From: Bacteroidetes bacterium 2013_40CM_41_45
GTDB lineage: Bacteria; Bacteroidota; Bacteroidia; AKYH767-A; 2013-40CM-41-45
Direction: 5' to 3'
Length of the DNA: 64,000 nt
NCBI GenBank assembly: GCA_002215675.1
Contig: NGFH01000002.1
Span: 347,887-411,886 of the forward strand
In this document: positions 51,815-60,323 of the stretch, piece after piece
Position numbering within the stretch: position 1 is the stretch's first letter
Layout: each line of letters begins with the position of its first letter
Made by a program: the position numbers and the translations under genes
The notes under the pieces: generated by a model
Told to the model about the DNA's origin: nothing
What the model saw: only the letters and a program-made list of their open reading frames with translations
Databases searched by the model: none

Positions 51815-52822
51815 TTATGCCGCCTCGGTGAATGAATATTTTTCCTCAACTTCATCCAGCACCGCCATTACTTCTTCATAAGAGTTGAGCGTTACCAAAC
51901 GCATGCGATATTCCTTAAAGTGCTCAATCCCTTTAAAATAATTGGCATAATGCCTGCGCATTTCAAGTATACCAAGCGTTTGGCCTTTCCATTCAATTGA
52001 TTTTCGCAGATGAGTGCGACAAACATCAACGCGTTCATCCATTCGCCTCACCCCTAACCCCTCTCCAAAGGTGAGGGGAACTCCGCGGAGGTAACTTTTT
52101 ATCTGGTTGAATATCCATGGGTTGCCAATACTTGCCCTGCCAATCATAACACCGTCAACACCATAGCGGTCGCGCATAAGCTTGGCTTTCTGCGGTGAAT
52201 CCACATCGCCATTGCCGAAGATAGGAATGGTGATGCGCGGGTTGTTTTTTATTTCGCCAATCAGGGTCCAGTCGGCAGGGCCTTTATACATCTGCTTGCG
52301 TGTACGCCCATGAATGGTAAGCGCTTTGATGCCTATGTCCTGCAGGCGTTCTGCAACTTCAGTAACGTTGAGTGTTTTTTCATCCCATCCCAAACGTGTC
52401 TTAACGGTGACCGGCATATTCACCGCGTCTACAACCGCTTTGGTCATCATTATCATCTTGGGAATGTCCTGCAGCAAGGCAGCGCCTGCGCCTTTGCATG
52501 CCACGTTCTTCACCGGGCAGCCATAGTTAATGTCAATCAAATCGGGTTGCGCCTGGGCAGCAATGATGGCGGCTTCGCGCATGCTGTCCACATCACTGCC
52601 AAAAAGCTGTATGCCTATTGGGCGTTCGTATTCAAATATGTCGAGCTTCTGTTTGCTCTTTGCCGCATCGCGAATTAATCCTTCAGAAGAAATGAATTCG
52701 GTGTACATCAAATCGGCACCGTTCATCTTGCAGACATAACGGAAGGGCGGGTCGCTCACATCCTCCATGGGCGCAAGCAGCAGTGGGAACTCTCCTAATT
52801 CTATGTTGCCGATTTTTACCAT
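51815..52822 (-). CDS. dus: tRNA-dihydrouridine synthase, with an in-frame repeat insertion
   Basis: 335 residues. TIM-barrel FMN motifs: LLLAPMEDVSDPPFRYVCK, DINYGCPVKNVACKGAGAAL with the catalytic Cys, ALTIHGRTRKQMYKGPADW, and GNGDVDSPQKA, GVMIGRASIGNPWIF. It reduces uridines in the tRNA D loop, like DusB. Residues about 249-259 (PLTFGEGLGVR) come from copy D of the CCCTCTCC palindrome, inserted in the linker before the helical C-terminal domain. It is divergent from the CPBP protease gene. Confidence 0.95.
   Translation of the reverse strand: MVKIGNIELGEFPLLLAPMEDVSDPPFRYVCKMNGADLMYTEFISSEGLIRDAAKSKQKLDIFEYERPIGIQLFGSDVDSMREAAIIAAQAQPDLIDINYGCPVKNVACKGAGAALLQDIPKMIMMTKAVVDAVNMPVTVKTRLGWDEKTLNVTEVAERLQDIGIKALTIHGRTRKQMYKGPADWTLIGEIKNNPRITIPIFGNGDVDSPQKAKLMRDRYGVDGVMIGRASIGNPWIFNQIKSYLRGVPLTFGEGLGVRRMDERVDVCRTHLRKSIEWKGQTLGILEMRRHYANYFKGIEHFKEYRMRLVTLNSYEEVMAVLDEVEEKYSFTEAA
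52045..52078 (-). repeat. CCCTCTCC/GGAGAGGG palindrome, copy D (inside dus)
   Basis: On the minus strand, CCCCTCACC-TTT-GGAGAGGGG then TTAGGGGTGAGGC. The reading frame encodes the peptide LTFGEGLGVR with no interruption. One base change in the first stem arm weakens the palindrome. Confidence 0.9.
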
Positions 52823-52827
52823 CGCGG

Positions 52828-52835
52828 CAAAAATA
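52828..52835 (-). promoter_or_regulatory. -7 promoter box of dus
   Basis: TATTTTTG on the minus strand, 5 bases before the ATG. A TTTG lies 18 bases upstream of it, as expected for the -33 element. Suggests a leaderless or near-leaderless mRNA. Confidence 0.62.
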
Positions 52836-52872
52836 GTTTAAAGTTGACTTCGGCAAACTCGGTCATCCGCCT

Positions 52873-52897
52873 GGTGATTGAGCTTGTCGAAAACACC
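52873..52897. repeat. TGAGCTTGTCGAA hairpin, copy 2
   Basis: The stem GGTG/CACC encloses TTGAGCTTGTCGAAA. The 13-base core matches the copy at 44753. It sits between the divergent dus and CPBP promoters. Confidence 0.6.
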
Positions 52898-52918
52898 GCT
52901 CTGGTCTCTCACATTTTC

Positions 52919-52926
52919 TACTTTAG
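52919..52926 (+). promoter_or_regulatory. -7 promoter box of the CPBP protease gene
   Basis: TACTTTAG, one base off the TAnnTTTG consensus, 4 bases before the chosen ATG. The position matches that of yqeY and rlmN. Confidence 0.5.
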
Positions 52927-52930
52927 CCCC

Positions 52931-53863
52931 ATGAACAATGCAGGCATCTGGCGAGAAAGCACACCGTATTCAAAGCTGCTGATTACGGTTGGCATTGTGT
53001 TGATTTCAACAGTTGCATTTACTTTTCTTTCTACCGCTTGTGCAGTGTTCTTTTTACATATAAGCATTAACGACTTACAGGCCGTATTATCAGACCCCGA
53101 TAACCCGGATTACCTTCCTGCATTAAAGTTAATTCAAACCTTTTCATCCATTGGTTCATTTGTTATTCCGGCATTCATACTTGCATATTTGTTTTCGCTA
53201 AGTACAGGAGAATACCTGTTTCTGAATAAAGGAATTTCTGTAACCGATGTTTTACTTGTGCTCACAGCCATGTTCGCTTCGGTTCCGCTGATTAATTACC
53301 TGGCTGAGCTGAATCAAAAAATGTCGCTGCCATCTTTTCTGGGCGGGCTCGAAGCATGGATGAAAGAAAAAGAATCACTTGCCGGTGAAATCACAGAAAA
53401 GTTTCTCAAAGTAAATTCCGTCTCCGGACTGGCGCTTAATATTTTTATCATTGCTCTTATTCCTGCCCTTGGCGAAGAGCTTTTGTTCCGTGGAATTTTG
53501 CAACGGATTTTTATTGAATGGTCAAAAAATGCGTTGGTAGGAATTCTTATTTCATCGGCTCTGTTCAGCGCTTTGCACTTGCAGTTTTATGGTTTTCTGC
53601 CTCGCATGCTCTTAGGTGTATTGCTGGGATACATGCTGCTCTGGAGTGGCTCTTTGTGGCTTCCTATAGTTGCGCATTTCATTAATAATGCCGCAGCAGT
53701 AGTAATGATTTATTTATACCGTAATGGCAGCATCAGCATTGACCCTGATAAGGTGGGATCAAGCAGTGGTTCGTATTCTGAACTTTTGATTGGAACTCTT
53801 TTTTTTGTGGCAGCCATGTGGCTGCTATACAATAGATACCGAGTGAAAAAAGCAGATATATAG
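52931..53863 (+). CDS. CPBP-family intramembrane metalloprotease
   Basis: 310 residues from MNNAGIWRESTPYSKLLITV; the open frame extends 29 codons further upstream across a repeat and the promoter box, so the shorter start is preferred. About eight membrane helices. Active-site motifs: PALGEELLFRGILQR (two Glu, Arg), SALFSALHLQFYGFLPRML (His) and HFINNAAAVV (His, Asn). Relatives process prenylated proteins or act in bacteriocin immunity. The substrate here is unknown. Confidence 0.9.
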   Translation: MNNAGIWRESTPYSKLLITVGIVLISTVAFTFLSTACAVFFLHISINDLQAVLSDPDNPDYLPALKLIQTFSSIGSFVIPAFILAYLFSLSTGEYLFLNKGISVTDVLLVLTAMFASVPLINYLAELNQKMSLPSFLGGLEAWMKEKESLAGEITEKFLKVNSVSGLALNIFIIALIPALGEELLFRGILQRIFIEWSKNALVGILISSALFSALHLQFYGFLPRMLLGVLLGYMLLWSGSLWLPIVAHFINNAAAVVMIYLYRNGSISIDPDKVGSSSGSYSELLIGTLFFVAAMWLLYNRYRVKKADI

Positions 53864-54015
53864 AGGCAAAAACCGCATGGTTTACCCGTTTGAAATAATT
53901 TCATGAATTTTACGTATAAACGGAAATTTTCACCAATCATATTTGTTAAATCACAACTGATAGGACGCTGTTGGCGTAAAAAATAAATTTATCATTGTAA
54001 AACTTTCCTAATTTT

Positions 54016-55113
54016 ATGGACAACATGAAAAGAACATTACGTGTTACTGTATTTATTGCGTGCATTTTAAGCAGCAAATTTTTGTTTGCGCAGGCGCCAA
54101 AATATTCCAACGAGTTTCTTTCTATAGGAGTAGGGGCAAGAGCTCTTGCCATGTCGGGCGCGCAGGTGGCCACGGTGAATGATGCTACATCGTGTTTCTG
54201 GAATCCGGCCGGACTGGTAAATGTAAAAGGCAATCTTCAGCTTGCGCTGATGCACAACTCTTATTTTGCGGGTATTGCCGATTATGATTTCGGTTCACTT
54301 GCCGTGCCGGTGGATGCTACCAGCACCATTGGCTTTTCGCTCATTCGGCTGGGCGTTGATAACATTCCCGATACCACCGAGCTTGTGGATGCCAACGGGC
54401 AGGTTAATTACGATAAAGTAAAGTCATTCTCCATTGCCGATTATGGTTTCTTTTTTTCGTATTCAAAAAATTCGAAAGTTCCCGGGTTCACCTATGGCGG
54501 AAGCGCAAAGATTATACACCGCACCGTTGGTGAGTTTGCAAAGGTCTGGGGTTTTGGCATTGACCTGGGAGCCCAGTACAAAAAGGACAAATGGTCTTTT
54601 GGAGTGATGGGAAAAGATGTTACTTCCACATTCAATGCCTGGACGTTTAACACCGAAAAATTCCAGGATGTATTTGAAATAACCGGCAACGAAATCCCGA
54701 AAAATTCTTTGGAGATTACATTGCCTAAACTTATTCTGGGCGCTGCTTATACCACTCCCATTTCAAAAAAGTTTTCGTTCACACTTGCTGCCGATTTCGA
54801 TGTTACATTTGACGGGCAGCGCAACGTTATTATTTCATCAGACCCTGTGAGTGTTGACCCTCACGCCGGTTTTGAGCTCGATTATAATCACTTCCTTTTC
54901 CTTCGCGGAGGGGTTCAGAATATCCAGCAGATAAAGGACTTTGACAACACAAAATACACCGTTGCCCAACCCAATTTAGGCATCGGCATAAAACTTAAAA
55001 ACCTTACTATAGATTATGCGTTAACACATGTGGGAGGCACTACAGAATCGCTGGGTTCAGTGTATTCTAATGTGTTTTCGCTGAAGCTCGACATCCATAA
55101 AAAACCCAAATGA
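54016..55113 (+). CDS. PorV/PorQ-family outer-membrane protein of the type IX secretion system
   Basis: 365 residues. The signal peptide ends LFAQ; MDNMKRTLRV and the ATG three codons later are both possible starts. The mature N-terminus has the family's SNEFLSIGVGARALAMSGAQ and ATVNDATSCFWNPAGL. The rest is a 14-strand FadL-like barrel. PorV carries cargo from the T9SS translocon to the sortase PorU, and the next gene encodes a PorU-type protein with a 4-base ATGA overlap. Pairing with a very long PorU suggests the second-type 'PorV2', not the canonical one. Confidence 0.88.
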   Translation: MDNMKRTLRVTVFIACILSSKFLFAQAPKYSNEFLSIGVGARALAMSGAQVATVNDATSCFWNPAGLVNVKGNLQLALMHNSYFAGIADYDFGSLAVPVDATSTIGFSLIRLGVDNIPDTTELVDANGQVNYDKVKSFSIADYGFFFSYSKNSKVPGFTYGGSAKIIHRTVGEFAKVWGFGIDLGAQYKKDKWSFGVMGKDVTSTFNAWTFNTEKFQDVFEITGNEIPKNSLEITLPKLILGAAYTTPISKKFSFTLAADFDVTFDGQRNVIISSDPVSVDPHAGFELDYNHFLFLRGGVQNIQQIKDFDNTKYTVAQPNLGIGIKLKNLTIDYALTHVGGTTESLGSVYSNVFSLKLDIHKKPK

Positions 55114-58100
55114 AAAAAGCGTACGCTTTAATTATCATTTTTTGTTCGGTATTGGGCGGTGATATTTCGGCACAGTTGTACGGTAACGAGTGGATAAATT
55201 ACAGCCAGAGTTATTATAAGCTAAAAATTACCCAGGAAGGAATTTACCGCGTTGACAGTGTGTACCTGCGCAATGCCGGTGTGCCTTCTTTTTGGCTGGC
55301 CGACCATGCAAAGCTCCAGTTATTTCATAACGGTGTTGAACAATATATTTATGTAAGCGATGTAAATCAGAATGGAATATTAAATCAGAATGACTTTATA
55401 GAATTTTATGGAACCCGCAATGACGGAAGTTTCGATTCCCAGCTTTATGTAGACCAGAACGGAATTCCAAATCCTAACCTTCAGCCGAATGCCCGCTACT
55501 CGCTTTTCAACGACACAGCGATTTACTTCTTAACGCTGAGCACTTCCGTGCAGAATGGTTTGCGGGTGACGGAGATTAATAACGATACTAATTTCATTCA
55601 GACCGATGCTCAATATTTTATCCGTGAAGTCTATCTTGAAAACACGCAGGGATACAGCACGGGCACAATTGACGGCAGCAGCGGAACCGACATGGATTAT
55701 ATTGAAGCCGAAGGATGGGTTGACGATAATATTTACTGGCAGCCTCCAAACTCTGCCGTCACAACTACTAAATCAGCCGCTACACCGAATATTTTTGGAA
55801 GCGGCCCTGTTGCATCTTATAAAACCGTTGTGTGCGGTACCAACAATAACCAGAAAAATCTTTCCATTGATATTACAGGTCCAAACGTCAACTTGGCTAC
55901 AGATTTATTTTACGGACATGTTAAAAGAGAATACACAGGCACTATACAGCTAAGCGACTTAGGAACGCCAACCACTAATTTCCTGTACAAACTCTCCATG
56001 CCTCCCTGGCCCAACGACACGCAGGTTGGGTATGCAGCATTTTCGAACCTGGCACTTCGGTACCCGCACACTTTTAATTTCAGCGGTGAAAGTGCATCGT
56101 CATACAAATTGTTTGTGCAGGATGATGGCTCTTTTCCAAAATCGCAGCTTCATTTCACCAACTTCAATCTCAATGGCAGCCATATTTTTTATGACCTCAC
56201 CAATCACAGGCGGCTTACAGGAGTTCAGCAAGGAAACCAGCTCAGCATCTTTGTTCCCAATTCGGGAGGAGAAAAAGTTTGTTATGTAACCGGCACCGGA
56301 AACGTACTTTCTCCCGCAGGAATCGCACCGGTAAGTTCTTTGTTTGCAGGAACCCAGCCAACAAAATTCACCAACTTTAGTTCGACTAGTATTGCAACCG
56401 ATTCGGCTTTTATTATTATCACCACGGCATCCTTGTGGAACGCGGCATCCTCATACCAGACATACAGAAATGCAAGGTTCAATACATTGCTTGTTGACAT
56501 AGACGAACTCTATGACCAATTTGCTTACGGCATACGCAAACATCCGCTTGCCATAAAAAACCTGGCGCGTTTCATGATGAATGTATGGACTTCACCACCT
56601 TTAAACAAGGTTAAACCGGCTTACATTTTTATCATAGGCAAGGGCTACTCTTCTGTAGATATGCGCTCTAACCCGGTATGGCATAACGCCTGTTTTGTGC
56701 CCAGCATGGGTTATCCCTCTTCAGATAACCTGCTCACTTCCGGAAATGGTTTTCCCATCCAGCATTTCAGGCCCAACATAGCCATAGGGCGTTTAGCTGC
56801 GCAGGCTCCCAGCCAGGTGACTGACTATCTCCACAAAGTCACAGAATACGAAGCGAACGAAACTCTATATCCCCAACCATGGATGAAAGAAATACTTCAC
56901 TTTGGCGGAGGCGATGATGTATGGCTTCAAAACCAGATTCGCACTTATCTCAATACCTATGAAACCATTGCAGAGGGATGCAAATTTGGCGGGCATGTAA
57001 CTTCCTATTTCAAAACCTCGGGTGATGTTATCCAGCAAAACCAATCCGATTCGCTGCAGCAGCAGATTAACAATGGCGTTTGCCTCATGACATTTTTCGG
57101 GCACGCTGCCGCGTCAGTGGGATTTGATATTGCTACCGACCTTCCTTCTAATTACGGAAATCATGGCAAGTATCCTTTAATTATTGCCAACTCGTGCTTT
57201 GCCGGAGATATCTTTACTACAAACATCAGCGTAAGCGAACAGTTTGTGCTGGAGCCCGAAAAAGGAGCTATAGCGTTTCTTGCTTCGGTGGGGTTGGGTT
57301 CCATAGCACACTTGTTTCAATACACGGTTAATTTTTATAAGGCGTTTTCGGACACGCTCTATGGAGGTTCCTTCGGCAATTGTGTTCAGTATGCTATAGG
57401 AGCTATAGACACCACATATGACCAGGCCATAAAAAGAGTCAGCCTTGAAATGACCTTGCACGGAGACCCTGCTTTGCGCATGCCTTCGTGGAATAAAGCG
57501 GAACTCGAAGTTAAACAACCCGATATTTTTTTCTCACCGTCAGAAGTAACCACGCAGCTCGATTCGTTCAGCGTTCATGTGCTGGTGCATAACCTTGCGC
57601 GGGGTGTTTGCGAAACGGATTCATTCAACGTAAATATTAAAAGAACTTTTCCTGACGGAACCGATACCATTTATGTAGTGCGCAATGCCGGCTGCCTGTA
57701 TAGCGATACAGTAACGATAAATATCCCGATGGATTTTTCGCGCTCTGCGGGGCTCAACACATTTGATGTTTATGTTGATTCGATAACCATTAATGAAATC
57801 CCTGAATTTAATGAGGTAGTCAACAACCGTGCAAGCACGCAACTGTTTATTCTTTCTTCCGAAATCTATCCTGTCTATCCATACAAGTATGCTATTTATC
57901 CATACAGTACGGTAATCCTAAAGGCAACTACAGCAAATGTTTTTGCAAGCACAAAAAGATATGTTTTTGAAATTGATACCACCGATACATTCAATAGTCC
58001 CCTCAATAATGGATATCACAAACAGGGATTTGTTGTCAGCAGCGGGGGAATCGTTAGCTGGGCGGATAATCTTGCGTTGCTCCACGATTCTGTAGTTTAC

Positions 58101-60242
58101 TTCTGGCGCGTGGCTCTTGATTCAGTATTGACCGATACAGTAAACTACCGCTGGAACGAAAGCTCATTCATATACCTGCCTGCAAAAACCGGCTGGTCGC
58201 AGGCGCATTTCTTCCAGTTCAAAAACGATAAATACGAAAATGTAATTTATGACAGGCCGAACAGAGAGTTTAAATATGAAGTAACTAATAAAGTACTTAC
58301 CTGCAATACAGGGTGGGTCTACAATCCCAATTATTCAATTGATAATGTTCTGCAGGATGAGGGTACCTGTAATTCCTTTTCTGCAAAAATTAATGTTGCC
58401 GTTCTCGACTCTCTTTCTTTGCAACCATGGACTACCGATACCTGTTTATACCACTATTGGGGCCAGTTGAATTATAACGATTGTGTTGGAGGTTCAACAT
58501 GCACCGGGCATCCGCAGCCCTATAAGTATTTTCAATACGACCTTAGTGACAATAACCAGGTGAGTTCGCTGATTAATTTACTTTATGCCATTCCTGCCGG
58601 TGATTATGTTTTAGCGTTCACATTTAATACCTATCCATACTCATTGATGCCTTCGTGGGGAGGGCCGGGAGGTTTACAAACTGCTTTCAGTAACCTCGGT
58701 TCCAACATGATTTTAACTATCCCTGACAACAGGGCGTTTATTTTCTTCATCAAAAAAGGATACCCGGCAACACGTGTAGAAACCAGCGCTGCGGCAAACC
58801 TCGATACCATTTCAATCAGCGCTCCGTTAATTGCAAACTGGTTTAAAGGCAATATTACTTCAGAAATTATTGGCCCTGCCATTCAGTGGAACTCGCTGCA
58901 CTGGATGCAGAATTCTATTGAAACTCCCACTACAAGAGACAGCATTCACTTGCAGGTGCATGGCGTTTTGAATACCGGCGCAGACACTCTTTTAATTGAC
59001 AGGATTACCACAAGCGCATACGATACTACGCTGAGCTTTATTTCTGCTTCACAGTTTCCGCGGCTGCGGCTCGTTGCGCTTACCAGGGATGATTCACTCA
59101 GGTCTCCACCGCAGTTAAAACGCTGGCAGATTTATTACAGTGAAGCGCCCGAAGCAGCAATCAATCCCAACCGGTACTTTCAGTTTCATGCCAATCCTGT
59201 TACTGAAGGCGACACTCTTTCCTTCTCCGTTGCCGTAGAAAACATAGGTGCGGTTCCGATGGACAGTATTGGTGTCAACTATTATATCTACGACAGCAAC
59301 AGGAATTATTCCAGTCTTAAATCATACAAGGCAGACTCCTTGCGGGTAGGGCAGTATGTTATAGCTGATATGAAACATCCTGTACCCTTCGGTTGGGCGG
59401 GATTGAGCAGCTTGTGGGTTGAAGCCAACCCGTTTAATTCTACTCACCAAACGGAGCAATATCATTTCAATAATTACGGTGTAATTAATCTCAAGGTAAA
59501 CCGCGATCTTACCAATCCTATCCTGGATGTAACATTTGACGGGGTGCATATTCTTGATGGAGATATTGTTTCGGCAAAGCCGCACATTATGGTGCGCCTG
59601 CACGATGAAAATAAGTTCTTTGCCCTTAACGACACTTCTGCGTTCACGTTCCTTCTTAAAACACCTGCACAAACAGCGGTGCTTTCACAAATACATTTTT
59701 TCAATGCGATCACGCAAACGGATAACCTGAGATTTACACCGGCGATTTTACCCAAGAACAGTTGCAAAATAGAATGGGACCCGAATTTTACTGAAGATGG
59801 CACGTATGAACTTACTATCCAGGGACGTGACCGTTCGCTGAATTCTTCGGGAGCGCTACAGTACAAAATCTCGTTTGAAGTCATCAACCGTTCCACTATT
59901 ACCAATGTGATGAATTATCCGAATCCGTTTTCTACGTCTACCCGGTTTGTATTTACGCTCACCGGCTCTGCAATTCCCGATTATTTTAAAATTCAGATTT
60001 TGACTATTTCAGGTAAAGTAGTAAGGGAAATTACCCGGGCAGAATTAGGCAGTATTCATGTAGGAAGAAACATTACCGAGTATGCATGGAACGGAAAAGA
60101 TGAATACGGAGACCAGCTGGCCAATGGGTTATACCTCTACAGGGTAATTACCCGGATTAACGGAAGTGAAATAGAAAAACGCGAGACCGATGCCGATAGC
60201 TTTTTCAAGAAGGGCTGGGGCAAGATGTACCTGATGAGATGA
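55110..60242 (+). CDS. PorU-like type IX secretion sortase, gingipain C25 family
   Basis: 1710 residues with a signal peptide. After a beta-rich N-terminal region (to about 420) comes the gingipain-like C25 peptidase domain (VKPAYIFIIGKGYSSVDM, FRPNIAIGRLAAQ). Its catalytic His is in MTFFGHAAASVG (about 664) and its Cys in IIANSCFAGDIFTT (about 695). Several Ig-like and beta-propeller-like segments follow. The C-terminus is a FlgD-type Ig domain (MNYPNPFSTSTRFVFTLTGS, AWNGKDEYGDQLANGLYLYR). PorU removes the sorting domain and attaches cargo to lipopolysaccharide. At this length it resembles the second-type 'PorU2'. It is coupled to the PorV-like gene. Confidence 0.9.
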   Translation: MKKAYALIIIFCSVLGGDISAQLYGNEWINYSQSYYKLKITQEGIYRVDSVYLRNAGVPSFWLADHAKLQLFHNGVEQYIYVSDVNQNGILNQNDFIEFYGTRNDGSFDSQLYVDQNGIPNPNLQPNARYSLFNDTAIYFLTLSTSVQNGLRVTEINNDTNFIQTDAQYFIREVYLENTQGYSTGTIDGSSGTDMDYIEAEGWVDDNIYWQPPNSAVTTTKSAATPNIFGSGPVASYKTVVCGTNNNQKNLSIDITGPNVNLATDLFYGHVKREYTGTIQLSDLGTPTTNFLYKLSMPPWPNDTQVGYAAFSNLALRYPHTFNFSGESASSYKLFVQDDGSFPKSQLHFTNFNLNGSHIFYDLTNHRRLTGVQQGNQLSIFVPNSGGEKVCYVTGTGNVLSPAGIAPVSSLFAGTQPTKFTNFSSTSIATDSAFIIITTASLWNAASSYQTYRNARFNTLLVDIDELYDQFAYGIRKHPLAIKNLARFMMNVWTSPPLNKVKPAYIFIIGKGYSSVDMRSNPVWHNACFVPSMGYPSSDNLLTSGNGFPIQHFRPNIAIGRLAAQAPSQVTDYLHKVTEYEANETLYPQPWMKEILHFGGGDDVWLQNQIRTYLNTYETIAEGCKFGGHVTSYFKTSGDVIQQNQSDSLQQQINNGVCLMTFFGHAAASVGFDIATDLPSNYGNHGKYPLIIANSCFAGDIFTTNISVSEQFVLEPEKGAIAFLASVGLGSIAHLFQYTVNFYKAFSDTLYGGSFGNCVQYAIGAIDTTYDQAIKRVSLEMTLHGDPALRMPSWNKAELEVKQPDIFFSPSEVTTQLDSFSVHVLVHNLARGVCETDSFNVNIKRTFPDGTDTIYVVRNAGCLYSDTVTINIPMDFSRSAGLNTFDVYVDSITINEIPEFNEVVNNRASTQLFILSSEIYPVYPYKYAIYPYSTVILKATTANVFASTKRYVFEIDTTDTFNSPLNNGYHKQGFVVSSGGIVSWADNLALLHDSVVYFWRVALDSVLTDTVNYRWNESSFIYLPAKTGWSQAHFFQFKNDKYENVIYDRPNREFKYEVTNKVLTCNTGWVYNPNYSIDNVLQDEGTCNSFSAKINVAVLDSLSLQPWTTDTCLYHYWGQLNYNDCVGGSTCTGHPQPYKYFQYDLSDNNQVSSLINLLYAIPAGDYVLAFTFNTYPYSLMPSWGGPGGLQTAFSNLGSNMILTIPDNRAFIFFIKKGYPATRVETSAAANLDTISISAPLIANWFKGNITSEIIGPAIQWNSLHWMQNSIETPTTRDSIHLQVHGVLNTGADTLLIDRITTSAYDTTLSFISASQFPRLRLVALTRDDSLRSPPQLKRWQIYYSEAPEAAINPNRYFQFHANPVTEGDTLSFSVAVENIGAVPMDSIGVNYYIYDSNRNYSSLKSYKADSLRVGQYVIADMKHPVPFGWAGLSSLWVEANPFNSTHQTEQYHFNNYGVINLKVNRDLTNPILDVTFDGVHILDGDIVSAKPHIMVRLHDENKFFALNDTSAFTFLLKTPAQTAVLSQIHFFNAITQTDNLRFTPAILPKNSCKIEWDPNFTEDGTYELTIQGRDRSLNSSGALQYKISFEVINRSTITNVMNYPNPFSTSTRFVFTLTGSAIPDYFKIQILTISGKVVREITRAELGSIHVGRNITEYAWNGKDEYGDQLANGLYLYRVITRINGSEIEKRETDADSFFKKGWGKMYLMR

Positions 60243-60272
60243 TTTTCGGTGTTAGTTTTTAACTACTGAATA

Positions 60273-60309
60273 AAAACTCCTTTGTTGCTTAAGCAAAGGA
60301 ATTTTTTTT
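60273..60309 (+). terminator. Terminator after the PorV/PorU pair
   Basis: TCCTTTG/CAAAGGA stem with an inner TTGC/GCAA palindrome, followed by a T-run of eight, about 35 bases after the PorU stop. It separates the sortase from the glycosyltransferase-like gene. Confidence 0.85.
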
Positions 60310-60323
60310 GGAATATTACCGCA

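Noticed and set aside
52931-53863. CPBP protease as part of a bacteriocin immunity cluster
   Set aside because: No bacteriocin precursor, transporter or leader-peptide gene is nearby; neighbours are dus and T9SS genes.
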